From: an uncultured Lachnospiraceae bacterium
Lineage (GTDB): Bacteria > Bacillota > Clostridia > Lachnospirales > Lachnospiraceae
Length of the DNA: 64,000 bases
Assembly: GCA_910584685.1 (NCBI GenBank)
Contig: CAJUAO010000002.1
Span: 124,001-188,000, forward strand
Reading direction: 5' to 3'
Position 1 is the stretch's first letter. Every line of letters starts with the position of its first letter. Below, in pieces: positions 37,301 through 46,681 of this stretch. The translations under genes and the position numbers were made by a program. Under the pieces are notes generated by a model. It did not search any database, had not been told where the DNA came from, and worked only from the letters and a program-made list of their open reading frames with translations.

Positions 37301-37603
37301 TTAACGATTATATTTTGCTCCTGCATAAATCAGCAATACTAATCCAACAACAAACCCCAATGCAAAAGCAATAAAACTTAATGCAGAGTCCGTTATACCG
37401 ATTATTGCTGCTGTCACCAAAAGACCAATTCCAATAGAGATAACACCCCAACCTGATATTCTACAAAAAGCCTTTTTATCACTTGGAGACACTTTTTCAT
37501 AATGATAACTATGAAGTAAAGTGATTTTTTCCTTTTTCCACATCAAATAACCAAGTGTTATGAATACAATTCCTATCACTGCGACTATAATTGCTCCAAC
37601 CAT
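37301..37603 (-). CDS. DUF3784 family membrane protein
   Basis: This is a protein of 100 residues with three helices: AIIVAVIGIVFITLGYLMW, WGVISIGIGLLVTAAIIGI and FIAFALGFVVGLVLLIYAG. Between the first two lies LLHSYHYEKVSPSDKKAFCR, the DUF3784 signature. The function is unknown. It is preceded by TTGGAGGTGTATTGAT. Its neighbour on the minus strand is another small membrane protein of unknown function. Confidence 0.8.
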   Translation of the reverse strand: MVGAIIVAVIGIVFITLGYLMWKKEKITLLHSYHYEKVSPSDKKAFCRISGWGVISIGIGLLVTAAIIGITDSALSFIAFALGFVVGLVLLIYAGAKYNR

Positions 37604-37636
37604 ATCAATACACCTCCAAATCGGAATTTATCTATA

Positions 37637-38149
37637 CTATGTCATTTTTGACATAACCTCTTTTTCTTTGCGCTGTAACTCATTTAATAATCTTTTTTTA
37701 CATTCATGAATCTCACCTATAAGAACCCTCTTTGAATCCTCAAGTTTTAATTCTTTTTCGTGTCCCGATTTAATATCTTGCATTTGATTATAACGTTTAT
37801 TAAGAGTGTTGAAAAAACCTTTGATTGTCACAGGATCATTATTTTTATACAATAACGGCTTTGCCCTTTCGAAATCTGCAATTATTAGATGATATGCATT
37901 TTCAATAATATCTTCATTTGTTTCTGTGATTGCAGGAACTCTTATTTCACTAACATCTTTTATTAAGTTTCTAATTTCATCCCTCTGCCATACAATAAAC
38001 GCATAAGTTTGATCTGCCTTTTTATCTTTAGCTATAAATCTATGATTCAAATGAGAAAGTAAAAGTTGAACTAATGCAGCAACAACACCTGCAATTATAC
38101 CAGTTGCAATTCCAGCACCATTAAATAATAATTCTATCCAATTACCCAT
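37637..38149 (-). CDS. Small membrane protein of unknown function
   Basis: I do not recognise this 170-residue protein. It has one hydrophobic helix near the N-terminus (GAGIATGIIAGVVAALVQLLL) and a charged cytoplasmic part predicted to be mostly helical, with many Lys and Glu and an amphipathic C-terminal third. It lies between engB and the DUF3784 gene on the same strand. The RBS is weak (GGGGGATATATATAACG). Codon use resembles the surrounding chromosome. Confidence 0.55.
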   Translation of the reverse strand: MGNWIELLFNGAGIATGIIAGVVAALVQLLLSHLNHRFIAKDKKADQTYAFIVWQRDEIRNLIKDVSEIRVPAITETNEDIIENAYHLIIADFERAKPLLYKNNDPVTIKGFFNTLNKRYNQMQDIKSGHEKELKLEDSKRVLIGEIHECKKRLLNELQRKEKEVMSKMT

Positions 38150-38244
38150 CGTTATATATATCCCCCATTCACCAAATCCCGATTTATATATTTAATCATA
38201 AATTCTTTGTTTCTATAATTACAATATACATTTATTAATATTTT

Positions 38245-38847
38245 TTACTTCTCCGGCTCAACCCACCCTGTCATTTCATCAATCAGCTCCCATATTTCAT
38301 CTCTTCCCTGCTTTGTTTCCGCAGAAAAGGGTATTATAACAGTGTTATTATCTGTCTCAAGCTTTGCCCGTATAAGCTTTATATGCTTTTGCACCTGGCT
38401 TCTGTTTATCTTGTCAAGCTTAGTAGCTATAATTATAGGCTTATATCCGTTGCTTAAAATCCAGCGGTACATATTTACGTCATTTTCAGAGGGCTCATGT
38501 CTTATATCTATCAACAAAAATACAGCCTTAAGAACCTTTGATTTTTGAAGATAATTTTCAATCATTCTCCCCCATTTTTCCTGTATTTCCTTTGAAACCT
38601 TTGCAAATCCGTATCCCGGCAAATCAACACAGTACATAAAATTATTTATATTATAAAAATTTATGGTCTGCGTCTTTCCCGGCTGTGAAGACGTTCTTGC
38701 AAATGACTTTCTGTTTAAAAGCCCATTTATAAGAGAGGATTTTCCCACATTTGATTTTCCCGCAAAGGCTATCTCCGGCAGAATATTGTCAGGAAGCCTG
38801 CTTGTTATGCCGCAAACCGTCTCCAGCTCAAGACTTCTTATTTTCAT
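38245..38847 (-). CDS. engB: Ribosome biogenesis GTPase YsxC/EngB
   Basis: This is an essential GTPase that helps assemble the 50S subunit. It has 200 residues. The GTP-binding motifs are G1 GKSNVGKS (31-38), G3 DLPGYGFA, G4 TKLDKINR and the family stretch SFARTSSQPGKTQTINF. The gene overlaps the last 20 bases of lon, its upstream neighbour, so the two are probably translated as a coupled pair. The order lon-engB is conserved in Bacillota. Confidence 0.95.
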   Translation of the reverse strand: MKIRSLELETVCGITSRLPDNILPEIAFAGKSNVGKSSLINGLLNRKSFARTSSQPGKTQTINFYNINNFMYCVDLPGYGFAKVSKEIQEKWGRMIENYLQKSKVLKAVFLLIDIRHEPSENDVNMYRWILSNGYKPIIIATKLDKINRSQVQKHIKLIRAKLETDNNTVIIPFSAETKQGRDEIWELIDEMTGWVEPEK

Positions 38848-41185
38848 TTACAAATGCCTCCTTTACTACCTGCTCCATATTCTCCACAAGCTTTATGGTA
38901 AGTCCGTCTTTTACCTCTGCCGGTATTTCCTCTACATCTGCTTCATTTTTCTTTGGCACAAGGACTGTTTTTACACCTGCAAGCTTTGCTGCCAAAAGCT
39001 TTTCCTTAAGCCCGCCTATAGGAAGCACTCTTCCTCTAAGGGTAATCTCTCCTGTCATGGCTACGCTTGCCTTAACCTTATTACCAGTTATAGCAGAAAG
39101 CACTGCCGTAGCCATAGTTATGCCTGCCGACGGTCCATCCTTAGGAACTGCGCCCTCAGGAATGTGTATCTGTATATCGTTCTCTGCAAAAAACTCATTG
39201 TCTATATGATATTCCTCTGCCACGGAGCGGATATATGAGACTCCTGCGCTGGCAGACTCCTTCATTACCTCTCCCATCTGACCTGTAAGAATAAGCTCTC
39301 CCTTTCCCTTGTAGGTGTTGACCTCTATCTCCAGAGTATCTCCCCCGACGCTTGTCCATGCCAGTCCCCTTACTATGCCTACGTCATCCTTTTCGTTGGC
39401 CTTATCAGAATGGTACTTCTTCTTTCCAAGATAATCAGATAGATTTTTGTCTGTAATTTTTATTTTGTCAGCCTTGCCATTGAGAATGTCCATTGCCGCC
39501 TTTCTGCATAGTTTTCCAATAGCCCTCTCCAAATTTCTGACGCCTGCTTCTCTTGTGTAGTTTCCTATAATTGTCTCCATTGCTTTCTTTGATATTGAAA
39601 GCTGTGACTTTTTTAAGCAGTGGGCTTTCCTCTGCTTTTCCAGAAGATGCTCCATTGCAATATGCTCTTTCTCTGTAGCGGTATAGCCTGATATTTCTAT
39701 AAGCTCCATTCTGTCAAGCAATGGCCTTGGTATGGTATGTACGTCATTGGCTGTAGCAATAAACAAAACATTTGAAAGGTCTATAGGTATTTCCATATAA
39801 TTGTCTCTGAAACGGCTGTTCTGCTCGCTGTCCAAAACCTCAAGAAGCGCGCTTGACGGGTCTCCCTTATAATCGCTTCCAAGCTTATCTATCTCGTCAA
39901 GAAGCATAAGGGGATTACTTACCTTTGCCTGTCTTAAAGCCGTTGCAAAACGCCCGGGCATTGCTCCCACATATGTTTTTCTGTGTCCTCTTATCTCCGC
40001 CTCGTCTCTGACGCCTCCAAGACATATACGGACATATTTCTTTTCAAGAGCCTCAGCTACCGACCTTGCTATAGACGTCTTTCCTGTTCCGGGAGGCCCT
40101 ACGAGACATATAATAGGACTTACCCTTTTTCCATTTAAGTCCTTGCCATTATTCTGCTTATGGGCAAAGGCCTTTAACGCCAGAAATTCAAGAACTCTTT
40201 CCTTTACCTTTTCCAGGCCATAGTGGTCACGCTCTAGTATTTTTTCTGCATTATTTATATCAAAATTATCCTTGGAAACATTATTCCATGGCATCTCTAA
40301 AAGGGCCTCTATATAGCCTCTCTCAACATTGCTTTCTGACGAGCCGGCAGAAAGGCTTCTAAATCTTTTTATTTCCTTTTCAAGACGTTCCTTGACAAAG
40401 TCATCTGCATTTAATTCCCTTGTCTGCTCCAGATATGCGTCGGCCTCCGTCATGGTATCCTCGTCGCCAAGCTCCTGTCTTATAACCTTTAGCTGTTCCC
40501 TTAACACATATTCCTTTTGATTTTTTTCTACTCTCTGCTTAACCTTTTCCTGAAGCTCCTTCTTTATTCTGCTAATCTCTGATTCATTTTGCAAAAGCTC
40601 TGTCAAAATCTCATATTCCTCTTCTATTGTGGATGCCTCCAAAAATCTTTGCTTGCTTTCATAATAGACAGGCAGACATGAGACAGTTTTGTTCATAAGA
40701 CTGCTTATGCTTCTAAGCCTTAGTATAACTCCTATTGTATCCTTATTTAATCTTGTATTTTGCGCGTACTCGCTAAGCAGCTCCTTTATAACCCTGCACA
40801 TAGCTTCCTCCGCAGCCGGAGTAAGGTCATTGTCATATATGTCTGATATCAGCACGTTTGCTTTCATATAAACATCCTCATCAGAAATATTCTCCAATAT
40901 GGCTCTCCTGCCATTTTCAATCAATGCTCTGACCATACCTCCCGGCAGTCTTACTATCTGCTTTACCTCTGCCACTACGCCTACTCTATATAAATCTGCC
41001 TCATTAGGCTCATTTTGCTCAATATTCTTCTGCGTTACCACGAACAGACTTTGATTTCCCTTCATTGCTGCCTCCAAGGCCTCCACAGAGCCCTTTCTTG
41101 ACACGTCGAAATGCACTGTTGTATCAGGTAGCACATTTATTCCTTTTAATGCCACAACAGGCACATTACATAATATCTCTCCCAT
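38828..41185 (-). CDS. lon: ATP-dependent protease Lon
   Basis: This is a cytoplasmic AAA+ serine protease that degrades damaged and regulatory proteins. It has 785 residues, a normal length. An N-terminal substrate-binding domain is followed by the ATPase with Walker A GPPGTGKTS and Walker B LMLLDEIDKL. The protease domain has the catalytic Ser in PKDGPSAGITMATAV and the Lys in GLKEKLLAAKLAG. The start follows GCAGGAGAAGA. It lies 155 bases after clpX, with a palindrome in between, and overlaps engB. Another Clp-type machine is encoded just upstream. Confidence 0.96.
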   Translation of the reverse strand: MGEILCNVPVVALKGINVLPDTTVHFDVSRKGSVEALEAAMKGNQSLFVVTQKNIEQNEPNEADLYRVGVVAEVKQIVRLPGGMVRALIENGRRAILENISDEDVYMKANVLISDIYDNDLTPAAEEAMCRVIKELLSEYAQNTRLNKDTIGVILRLRSISSLMNKTVSCLPVYYESKQRFLEASTIEEEYEILTELLQNESEISRIKKELQEKVKQRVEKNQKEYVLREQLKVIRQELGDEDTMTEADAYLEQTRELNADDFVKERLEKEIKRFRSLSAGSSESNVERGYIEALLEMPWNNVSKDNFDINNAEKILERDHYGLEKVKERVLEFLALKAFAHKQNNGKDLNGKRVSPIICLVGPPGTGKTSIARSVAEALEKKYVRICLGGVRDEAEIRGHRKTYVGAMPGRFATALRQAKVSNPLMLLDEIDKLGSDYKGDPSSALLEVLDSEQNSRFRDNYMEIPIDLSNVLFIATANDVHTIPRPLLDRMELIEISGYTATEKEHIAMEHLLEKQRKAHCLKKSQLSISKKAMETIIGNYTREAGVRNLERAIGKLCRKAAMDILNGKADKIKITDKNLSDYLGKKKYHSDKANEKDDVGIVRGLAWTSVGGDTLEIEVNTYKGKGELILTGQMGEVMKESASAGVSYIRSVAEEYHIDNEFFAENDIQIHIPEGAVPKDGPSAGITMATAVLSAITGNKVKASVAMTGEITLRGRVLPIGGLKEKLLAAKLAGVKTVLVPKKNEADVEEIPAEVKDGLTIKLVENMEQVVKEAFVNENKKS

Positions 41186-41252
41186 TCTTCTCCTGCCTTC
41201 CTATATCCGCTTATCTCTCATTACCTGCCAACAAAAACTATCCTTCCAACAT

Positions 41253-41312
41253 GATTTTAACCGGTATGGAGGAGCGCAAGAGCTCCCACGCTCCTCCATA
41301 CCGGTTAAAATC
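41253..41312. repeat. 24-bp palindrome between clpX and lon
   Basis: Positions 41253-41276 pair perfectly with 41289-41312, with a 12-base loop containing GAGCTC. The T-run needed for a standard terminator is missing on the minus strand. It may be a transcript boundary or a stabilising hairpin that sets the ratio of lon to clpX expression. Confidence 0.85.
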
Positions 41313-41340
41313 TTTCCTTCGATGCATACTCATCTCTATT

Positions 41341-42615
41341 TTATGCATCCTTCAATGCCTTTTTCCTATATATTATCTCCGGCTCACTGCCTTCCTCCAC
41401 AACCTCTTTGCTGATAATACATCTTTCAATATTTTCATCGGATGGAATTTCATACATAATATCTGTCATACAGCTTTCCATAATGGCTCTAAGTCCTCTG
41501 GCTCCTGTTTTTCTCTCCACCGCCTTATCTGCTATGGCTTCATAAGCATCCTCTTTAAATTCCAGCTCTACGTCATCTAACTCAAATAATTTCATATATT
41601 GCTTTGCTATGGCATTTTTAGGCTCCTTAAGTATTCTTACCAGGTCTTCTCTCTTAAGTAAATCTAACGTAACCACAGCCGGAACTCTTCCTATAAACTC
41701 GGGTATAAGTCCGAATTTCATAAGGTCCTGAGGCATAACCTGACGCAGCAGCGCATCCTTATCTGCATCCTCGCCGCTGCCTATATTGGCGTTAAAGCCA
41801 ATAGCTTTCTTATCAATACGTGACTCTATAATCTTGTCAATACCGTCAAAAGCTCCTCCGCATATAAACAAAATATTTGTTGTGTCTATAGGAATAAGCT
41901 CCTGGTGAGGATGCTTTCTGCCTCCCTGAGGCGGAACTGAGGCAACCGTACCCTCCAGTATTTTAAGAAGCGCCTGCTGTACTCCTTCACCTGATACATC
42001 CCTGGTGATTGATACATTTTCTGATTTCTTTGTAATCTTATCTATCTCATCAATATAAATTATACCATACTGAGCCTTATCCACGTCATAGTCTGCTGCC
42101 TGTATAAGCTTTAAAAGTATATTTTCTACATCCTCTCCTACATAGCCAGCCTCTGTCAGCGCCGTAGCGTCGGCTATGGCAAAAGGCACATTTAACAGCT
42201 TCGCAAGGGTCTGGGCTATATATGTCTTTCCTGAGCCTGTAGGTCCAAGCATTAATATATTGCTTTTCTGTATTTCAACATCTATATCCTTACAAGTCAT
42301 TACTCTCTTATAGTGATTATATACCGCCACAGACAAAAGCTTCTTCGCCTCATTTTGTCCTATTACGTACTCGTCAAGAAATTCCTTGATTTCCTTTGGC
42401 TTAAGCAGGTTTATATCTGCTAACGCTCCCTCGCCGTGAGCATATTCATCCTCAAGCTCCTCCTCAAGAATATCTGCGCATATATCTATACATTCATCAC
42501 ATATATATACTCCGTTGGGGCCTGCAATAAGCTTTCTTCTTACCTGATTTCCAAGCTTTCCACAGAAGGAACAGCGAAGCTGCTTTGTATCCATTTCCTT
42601 ATCCTTTCCTGCCAT
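41341..42615 (-). CDS. clpX: ATP-dependent Clp protease ATP-binding subunit ClpX
   Basis: This is an AAA+ unfoldase that feeds proteins to ClpP. It has 424 residues. The N-terminal zinc domain has CSFCGKLGNQ and CDECIDICADI. Walker A is GPTGSGKT and Walker B YIDEIDKI. The IGF-type loop (KKAIGFNANIG), which contacts ClpP, is present. Sensor 2 lies near GARGLRAIMESCM. It follows clpP by 64 bases and is followed by lon. The start is MAGKDKEMDTKQLRCSFCG. Confidence 0.96.
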   Translation of the reverse strand: MAGKDKEMDTKQLRCSFCGKLGNQVRRKLIAGPNGVYICDECIDICADILEEELEDEYAHGEGALADINLLKPKEIKEFLDEYVIGQNEAKKLLSVAVYNHYKRVMTCKDIDVEIQKSNILMLGPTGSGKTYIAQTLAKLLNVPFAIADATALTEAGYVGEDVENILLKLIQAADYDVDKAQYGIIYIDEIDKITKKSENVSITRDVSGEGVQQALLKILEGTVASVPPQGGRKHPHQELIPIDTTNILFICGGAFDGIDKIIESRIDKKAIGFNANIGSGEDADKDALLRQVMPQDLMKFGLIPEFIGRVPAVVTLDLLKREDLVRILKEPKNAIAKQYMKLFELDDVELEFKEDAYEAIADKAVERKTGARGLRAIMESCMTDIMYEIPSDENIERCIISKEVVEEGSEPEIIYRKKALKDA

Positions 42616-42679
42616 AAATGCCCTTTCACCTCATTTCCCTTAATTTTAATATATTTAGCCGGTTTTTCAAGTATCAGCC

Positions 42680-43276
42680 CTACTCAACGCTTTTCTCTCT
42701 CTTTTCGATAACCATATCCACAAGACCATACTCCTTAGCCTCTTCTGCCGTCATATAATTATCTCTCTCTGTATCTGCCTGTATAATCTCAAGAGGCTTT
42801 CCTGTATTCTTTGCCAATATTTCATTAAGCTTCTTCTTTGTCTTCAATATCTGCTCACAGGCTATCTGAATTTCCGTCGCCTGTCCCTTAGCTCCGCCTA
42901 AAGGCTGATGAATCATAACCTCTGCGTTTGGAAGGGCCATTCTCTTACCCTTAGCTCCGCTTGACAATAAAAATGCCCCCATGCTTGCTGCCATACCTAT
43001 ACATATGGTAGATACGTCGCACTTAATGTAATTCATGGTGTCATAAATAGCCATACCTGCCGTAACAGAGCCTCCCGGACTGTTTATATAAAGATGAATG
43101 TCCTTGTTCGGGTCCTCTGATTCAAGGAACAATAGCTGCGCTACTACTACGCTGGCTGAGGCTTCATTTACCTCCTCCCCAAGAAATATAATTCTATCCT
43201 TTAAAAGTCTTGAATAGATATCATAGGACCTTTCTCCCCTGCTTGTCTGTTCAATGACATAAGGTACTAAACTCAT
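42680..43276 (-). CDS. clpP: ATP-dependent Clp protease proteolytic subunit
   Basis: This is the barrel protease of the ClpXP machine. It has 198 residues. The catalytic triad is visible as Ser98 (GMAASMGAFLL), His123 (VMIHQPLGG) and Asp172 (TERDNYMTAEEA). The N-terminus MSLVPYVIEQTSRGERSYDI is typical. It lies between tig and clpX, the classic order in Bacillota and Proteobacteria. Confidence 0.97.
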   Translation of the reverse strand: MSLVPYVIEQTSRGERSYDIYSRLLKDRIIFLGEEVNEASASVVVAQLLFLESEDPNKDIHLYINSPGGSVTAGMAIYDTMNYIKCDVSTICIGMAASMGAFLLSSGAKGKRMALPNAEVMIHQPLGGAKGQATEIQIACEQILKTKKKLNEILAKNTGKPLEIIQADTERDNYMTAEEAKEYGLVDMVIEKREKSVE

Positions 43277-43379
43277 GTTTTACCGCCTTTCCAACAATTT
43301 AAAGTCCTTACCTTTTAAATGTTTAAATTTTTACTTTAAAATTCTGTTTAATTAACAAACGTTTTTTCGTTTTTAATAA

Positions 43380-44663
43380 TTAAGCGCTTACATTTTCAAC
43401 TATAAAATCTACAGCCTTCTGTACTCCTATATCCTGCTTCATATTTTCCTTATCTGAATCGGTTATCATTTCCTTAAGCTTATCGGATTCCATATTGTAC
43501 ATAGCTGCCATTCTGTCTATCTCTGCATTTATATCATCTTCTGTAATTTCAAAGTTTTCTGCCTTAGCTACTGCCTCAAGCACAAGTCTTGACTGTATTC
43601 TCTTTAATGCCTGTGGTCTCATCTCACCAAGCATCTTCTCTGACGTAAGACCTGTAAACTGGAAGTACTGCTCAACTGAGATTCCCTGCGACTGGATTCT
43701 TCTTGCAAAATCCTCTGCCATCTGACGAACCTGAAGGTCTATCATAGGCTCAGGTATCTCCATCTTTGAATCTTCAATTAATGCTTCGATTGCCTTATTT
43801 TCTACCTCATTCTTAGCATCTGCTTCCTTCTTTTCCAAAAGTTTCTTTCTTATATCTTCCTTATATTCATCAAGTGTATCAAACTCTGACACATCCTGTG
43901 CAAAATCATCATCAACCTCCGGAAGCTCCACTGCCTTTATTTCCTTTACAGTAACCTTAAACATGGCAGCCTTGCCCTTAAGATTTTCAGCCTGATAATC
44001 CTCTGGGAAGGTAACGTTAACCTCTGTCTCTTCGCCAATATTCTTTCCTATAAGCTGCTCCTCAAAGGTGTCTATAAATGAGTGGGAGCCTATGGTAAGA
44101 GGATAATCCGTACCCTTTCCTCCCTCGAAGGCTTCCCCGTCAACAAAGCCCTCAAAGTCAATAGTAGTTATGTCTCCGTCCTGCACTGCCCTGTCCTCTA
44201 CAGGTATTGTTCTTGAGTTCTGCTTTCTTACGCTCTCAAGCTCACCGTTTATATCATCCTCTGTAACCTCAACAGAAGGCTTCTCCACCTTGATTCCCTT
44301 GTAGTTTCCAAGCTCTACCTCAGGCTTAGTAGCTACCTCCGCAGTGAAGATAAAAGGCTTTCCCTTTTCTATCTGCACTACATCTATCTTTGGCTGTGAT
44401 ACTATATCAAGCTCACATTCAGAAGCTTCCTCTGCATATGCCTCCGGAATAATCTCGTTTGCCGCATCCTCAAAGAAGATTTCTGCCCCATACATTTTCT
44501 CAAGCATCTGACGAGGCACCTTTCCCTTTCTAAAGCCCGGAACGCTCATCTTTCCTTTATTTTTCTGATAAGCCTTTTCTACTGCCTTTTCAAAATCCTC
44601 AGCGGAAACCTCAATAGTAAGCTTCGCCATATTCTTTTCTAATCTTTCAATCTGTAAACTCAT
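43380..44663 (-). CDS. tig: Trigger factor
   Basis: Trigger factor is a ribosome-bound chaperone with peptidyl-prolyl isomerase activity that meets new chains at the exit tunnel. It has 427 residues. The ribosome-binding loop with the signature GFRKGKVPRQMLEK lies in the first 60. The FKBP-like domain (GDITTIDFEGFVDGEAFEGG) is central, and a long C-terminal helical domain follows. It starts at ATG 44663 after AAGGAGG. It heads the tig-clpP-clpX-lon-engB cluster. A sigma-A promoter and a long hairpin lie just upstream. Confidence 0.96.
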   Translation of the reverse strand: MSLQIERLEKNMAKLTIEVSAEDFEKAVEKAYQKNKGKMSVPGFRKGKVPRQMLEKMYGAEIFFEDAANEIIPEAYAEEASECELDIVSQPKIDVVQIEKGKPFIFTAEVATKPEVELGNYKGIKVEKPSVEVTEDDINGELESVRKQNSRTIPVEDRAVQDGDITTIDFEGFVDGEAFEGGKGTDYPLTIGSHSFIDTFEEQLIGKNIGEETEVNVTFPEDYQAENLKGKAAMFKVTVKEIKAVELPEVDDDFAQDVSEFDTLDEYKEDIRKKLLEKKEADAKNEVENKAIEALIEDSKMEIPEPMIDLQVRQMAEDFARRIQSQGISVEQYFQFTGLTSEKMLGEMRPQALKRIQSRLVLEAVAKAENFEITEDDINAEIDRMAAMYNMESDKLKEMITDSDKENMKQDIGVQKAVDFIVENVSA

Positions 44664-44689
44664 TTTATAATTTCCTCCTTAAAAATGCA

Positions 44690-44748
44690 CAAATGCAATG
44701 GCATTGTATGCACATCATAAAATGCATAGCAATAATGCCATGGCATTA
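44690..44748 (-). repeat. Imperfect hairpin in the tig leader
   Basis: The two halves ATGGCATT-TATGCA and their complements pair across 44690-44748, with small internal loops and a 9-base apical loop. It lies between the promoter and the tig ribosome-binding site, so the RNA could fold at the 5' end and affect stability or translation. Confidence 0.5.
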
Positions 44749-44752
44749 GTAT

Positions 44753-44781
44753 ATTCTACCATAGGGTTGGGGAATTGTCTA
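44753..44781 (-). promoter_or_regulatory. Sigma-A promoter of the tig-clp cluster
   Basis: On the minus strand TAGACA (44776-44781) and TAGAAT (44753-44758) are separated by 17 bases. Each box differs from consensus at one position. Transcription would begin about 85-90 bases before the tig start, directly ahead of the leader hairpin. Confidence 0.7.
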
Positions 44782-44816
44782 GTGTTCATTTTCTTGGATT
44801 TCAATGATTTATTAAG

Positions 44817-45554
44817 CTACAACCTCTTCACCCTCTCCACCATCTCATCCGTAACAACCGCTTCTTCATCATATCTGGCAAAATTATACTTATCTATAAG
44901 CTCCATGCTTTCGTTCTTCATATATTTTTCCGATACAAGCATGGCTCCCGCCTCATTGGGAGTCATGCTTTCTTCTATCCTTATCCCCCTTCTCACAGCT
45001 CCCGCTATCTTCTTTTCGTAGTGGTATCTTACCTTCTCCACATTATCCATATACTTATATTTCTTCTTTTTTCTCCTGACTGCCTTTCCCTTGCCTGCCG
45101 CCGCCTTTTCCTTCACGTCAACATATCCCTTTGCCAGACGCGCGCCCTTGTATATCCCGTTTGTTCCGAAGGAAAACTTATCCATAAGCCTCCTTACTAT
45201 ATTTTTTATAAATTTCGTAATTGCCCGCGCTGCTCTCCCTGCCTTATTTGCTATTTTTGTAATTTTATTTCCTAGTTTCTTTAAATTTTCTTGTATTTTT
45301 CTTGTAATGAAAAGCACAATTCCTTCTAATTTATGAAGTATCATTCTCACGACATAGTCCGGCACAAAAAATAAGTATATACCTACAGGTATACACACAA
45401 TGGCAAGAAGCATACACAAACGCCAGACAAAATAATTTGTATAAAGGGTAAGAAGCGTAAACCCTATCCCGGCAAAAAAAACACAAAATCCTGCCCTTCT
45501 CCGCCTGTTAAAAAAAACTTTTAGCCTGCCAATTAACTTATTTTTATGCTTCAT
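44817..45554 (-). CDS. Membrane protein of a MoxR-DUF58 operon, DUF4129-like C-terminus
   Basis: This is a protein of 245 residues. Two helices occur early (AGFCVFFAGIGFTLLTLYTNYFVW and MLLAIVCIPVGIYLFFVP). A basic, largely helical part follows. The C-terminus resembles DUF4129, with ESMTPNEAGAMLV and DKYNFARYDEEAV. In many bacteria a DUF4129 or transglutaminase protein stands after the DUF58 gene in such operons. Its start overlaps the DUF58 gene by 11 bases. The RBS is GGAGGTGACGGCG. Function is unknown; the family link is a moderate match. Confidence 0.6.
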   Translation of the reverse strand: MKHKNKLIGRLKVFFNRRRRAGFCVFFAGIGFTLLTLYTNYFVWRLCMLLAIVCIPVGIYLFFVPDYVVRMILHKLEGIVLFITRKIQENLKKLGNKITKIANKAGRAARAITKFIKNIVRRLMDKFSFGTNGIYKGARLAKGYVDVKEKAAAGKGKAVRRKKKKYKYMDNVEKVRYHYEKKIAGAVRRGIRIEESMTPNEAGAMLVSEKYMKNESMELIDKYNFARYDEEAVVTDEMVERVKRL

Positions 45555-46677
45555 ACGCCGTCACCTCCTTTAAGTCTATGACAGCCGCCTCATTTCCTTC
45601 CCTCATAAGCATTTCTACACGCTTTTCTATACTTTCATCTACATATGTTGAAAATATAATTACCTCTGTATTTCTTAAATTCCCGTCTGCCGCCTCATCT
45701 ATTATTCTTCCGATAGAATTGCCGTAAATGGTTCTTGCCATAGATAAAGCTTCCAGTATCTCTATATATTTTCCATAGCCTGTTCCCATATATACCTTTA
45801 CGCTCTTGGCGCCACTATCAGTTTTACAGTTTGCTATAAGTCCAATCTGCCAGCCCTTTCTTATTGCCTCTCCTGCAAGATATGCAGCAAATTGCATAGA
45901 TTTTTCCTGTATTTCAGCAAATTTCTCCTCAGGTATACCTGTGTTTCCTGCCTGAAAATTAAGACACAAAAGAATTTTTCTTCCCAAAACAAAATCTGCG
46001 TCATTAACCATTAATCTTCCCATTCTGGCAGTTGACTTATGGTTTATTATATTTATAGAATCACCATAAGTATATTCCCTGACCTTTGCAAATGAAAACA
46101 CATCCCTTATAATTGGTCTGTTTGACAATGCGCTTACCTGAATGCACTGATTTATCCTTTGAATATCATCTATGTGAAGCTCCTTTGGATACACCCTTAT
46201 CTCTGCCTCGCTGTCAAGATACGCTTCTATCCCCATAAAGGAAATCTTTGCAGACTCAAGCCTGTAGTGTCCGCGTTTTTTTAAAATAACCCTGTGATGT
46301 CTCTTAATTCTTGTGTAGGGCATAACAAAAAAGCGGCTGATAAATTCCTGATTTATCTCATTGCCGCCGCTTGCTCCCGGCATATATAGTTTTGTGGTAA
46401 TGTGGGTTTCCACATATACTCTTAGCAAAGGGAAAAAGCCATGATTTGTAAGCTCCTCAATAAGCTGTATCTCCTGTCCCTCAAAGGCGCCCTTATCTGT
46501 AAAATATCTTTTATATTCAAGATTTTTAAGGGCATATCTTCTCAATATTCTGTATAAAAATAACAATAAAAAAATAAACAGGACTATTGCCGTAACTATT
46601 CCTATAGTCACTAATACTACCCGGATAAAAACATCAAATTCCTTTACATTGCTTCTGCCATCGCTGACTAATCCCAT
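45544..46677 (-). CDS. DUF58 domain protein
   Basis: This is a 377-residue protein with an N-terminal membrane helix (VVLVTIGIVTAIVLFIFLLLFL) and a C-terminal DUF58 domain, a von Willebrand A-like fold. The signature is the stretch FAKVREYTYGDSINIINHKSTARMGRLMV. DUF58 proteins usually sit beside a MoxR ATPase, as here, and are thought to be its partners in assembling or activating a protein complex. It is preceded by GGAGG and lies four bases after moxR. Confidence 0.85.
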   Translation of the reverse strand: MGLVSDGRSNVKEFDVFIRVVLVTIGIVTAIVLFIFLLLFLYRILRRYALKNLEYKRYFTDKGAFEGQEIQLIEELTNHGFFPLLRVYVETHITTKLYMPGASGGNEINQEFISRFFVMPYTRIKRHHRVILKKRGHYRLESAKISFMGIEAYLDSEAEIRVYPKELHIDDIQRINQCIQVSALSNRPIIRDVFSFAKVREYTYGDSINIINHKSTARMGRLMVNDADFVLGRKILLCLNFQAGNTGIPEEKFAEIQEKSMQFAAYLAGEAIRKGWQIGLIANCKTDSGAKSVKVYMGTGYGKYIEILEALSMARTIYGNSIGRIIDEAADGNLRNTEVIIFSTYVDESIEKRVEMLMREGNEAAVIDLKEVTAYEA

Positions 46678-46681
46678 ATAA

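Noticed and set aside
37637..38149. A toxin or phage-holin identity for the small membrane protein
   Set aside because: There is one helix and a charged tail but no holin or toxin motif and no partner gene, so I left it as unknown.
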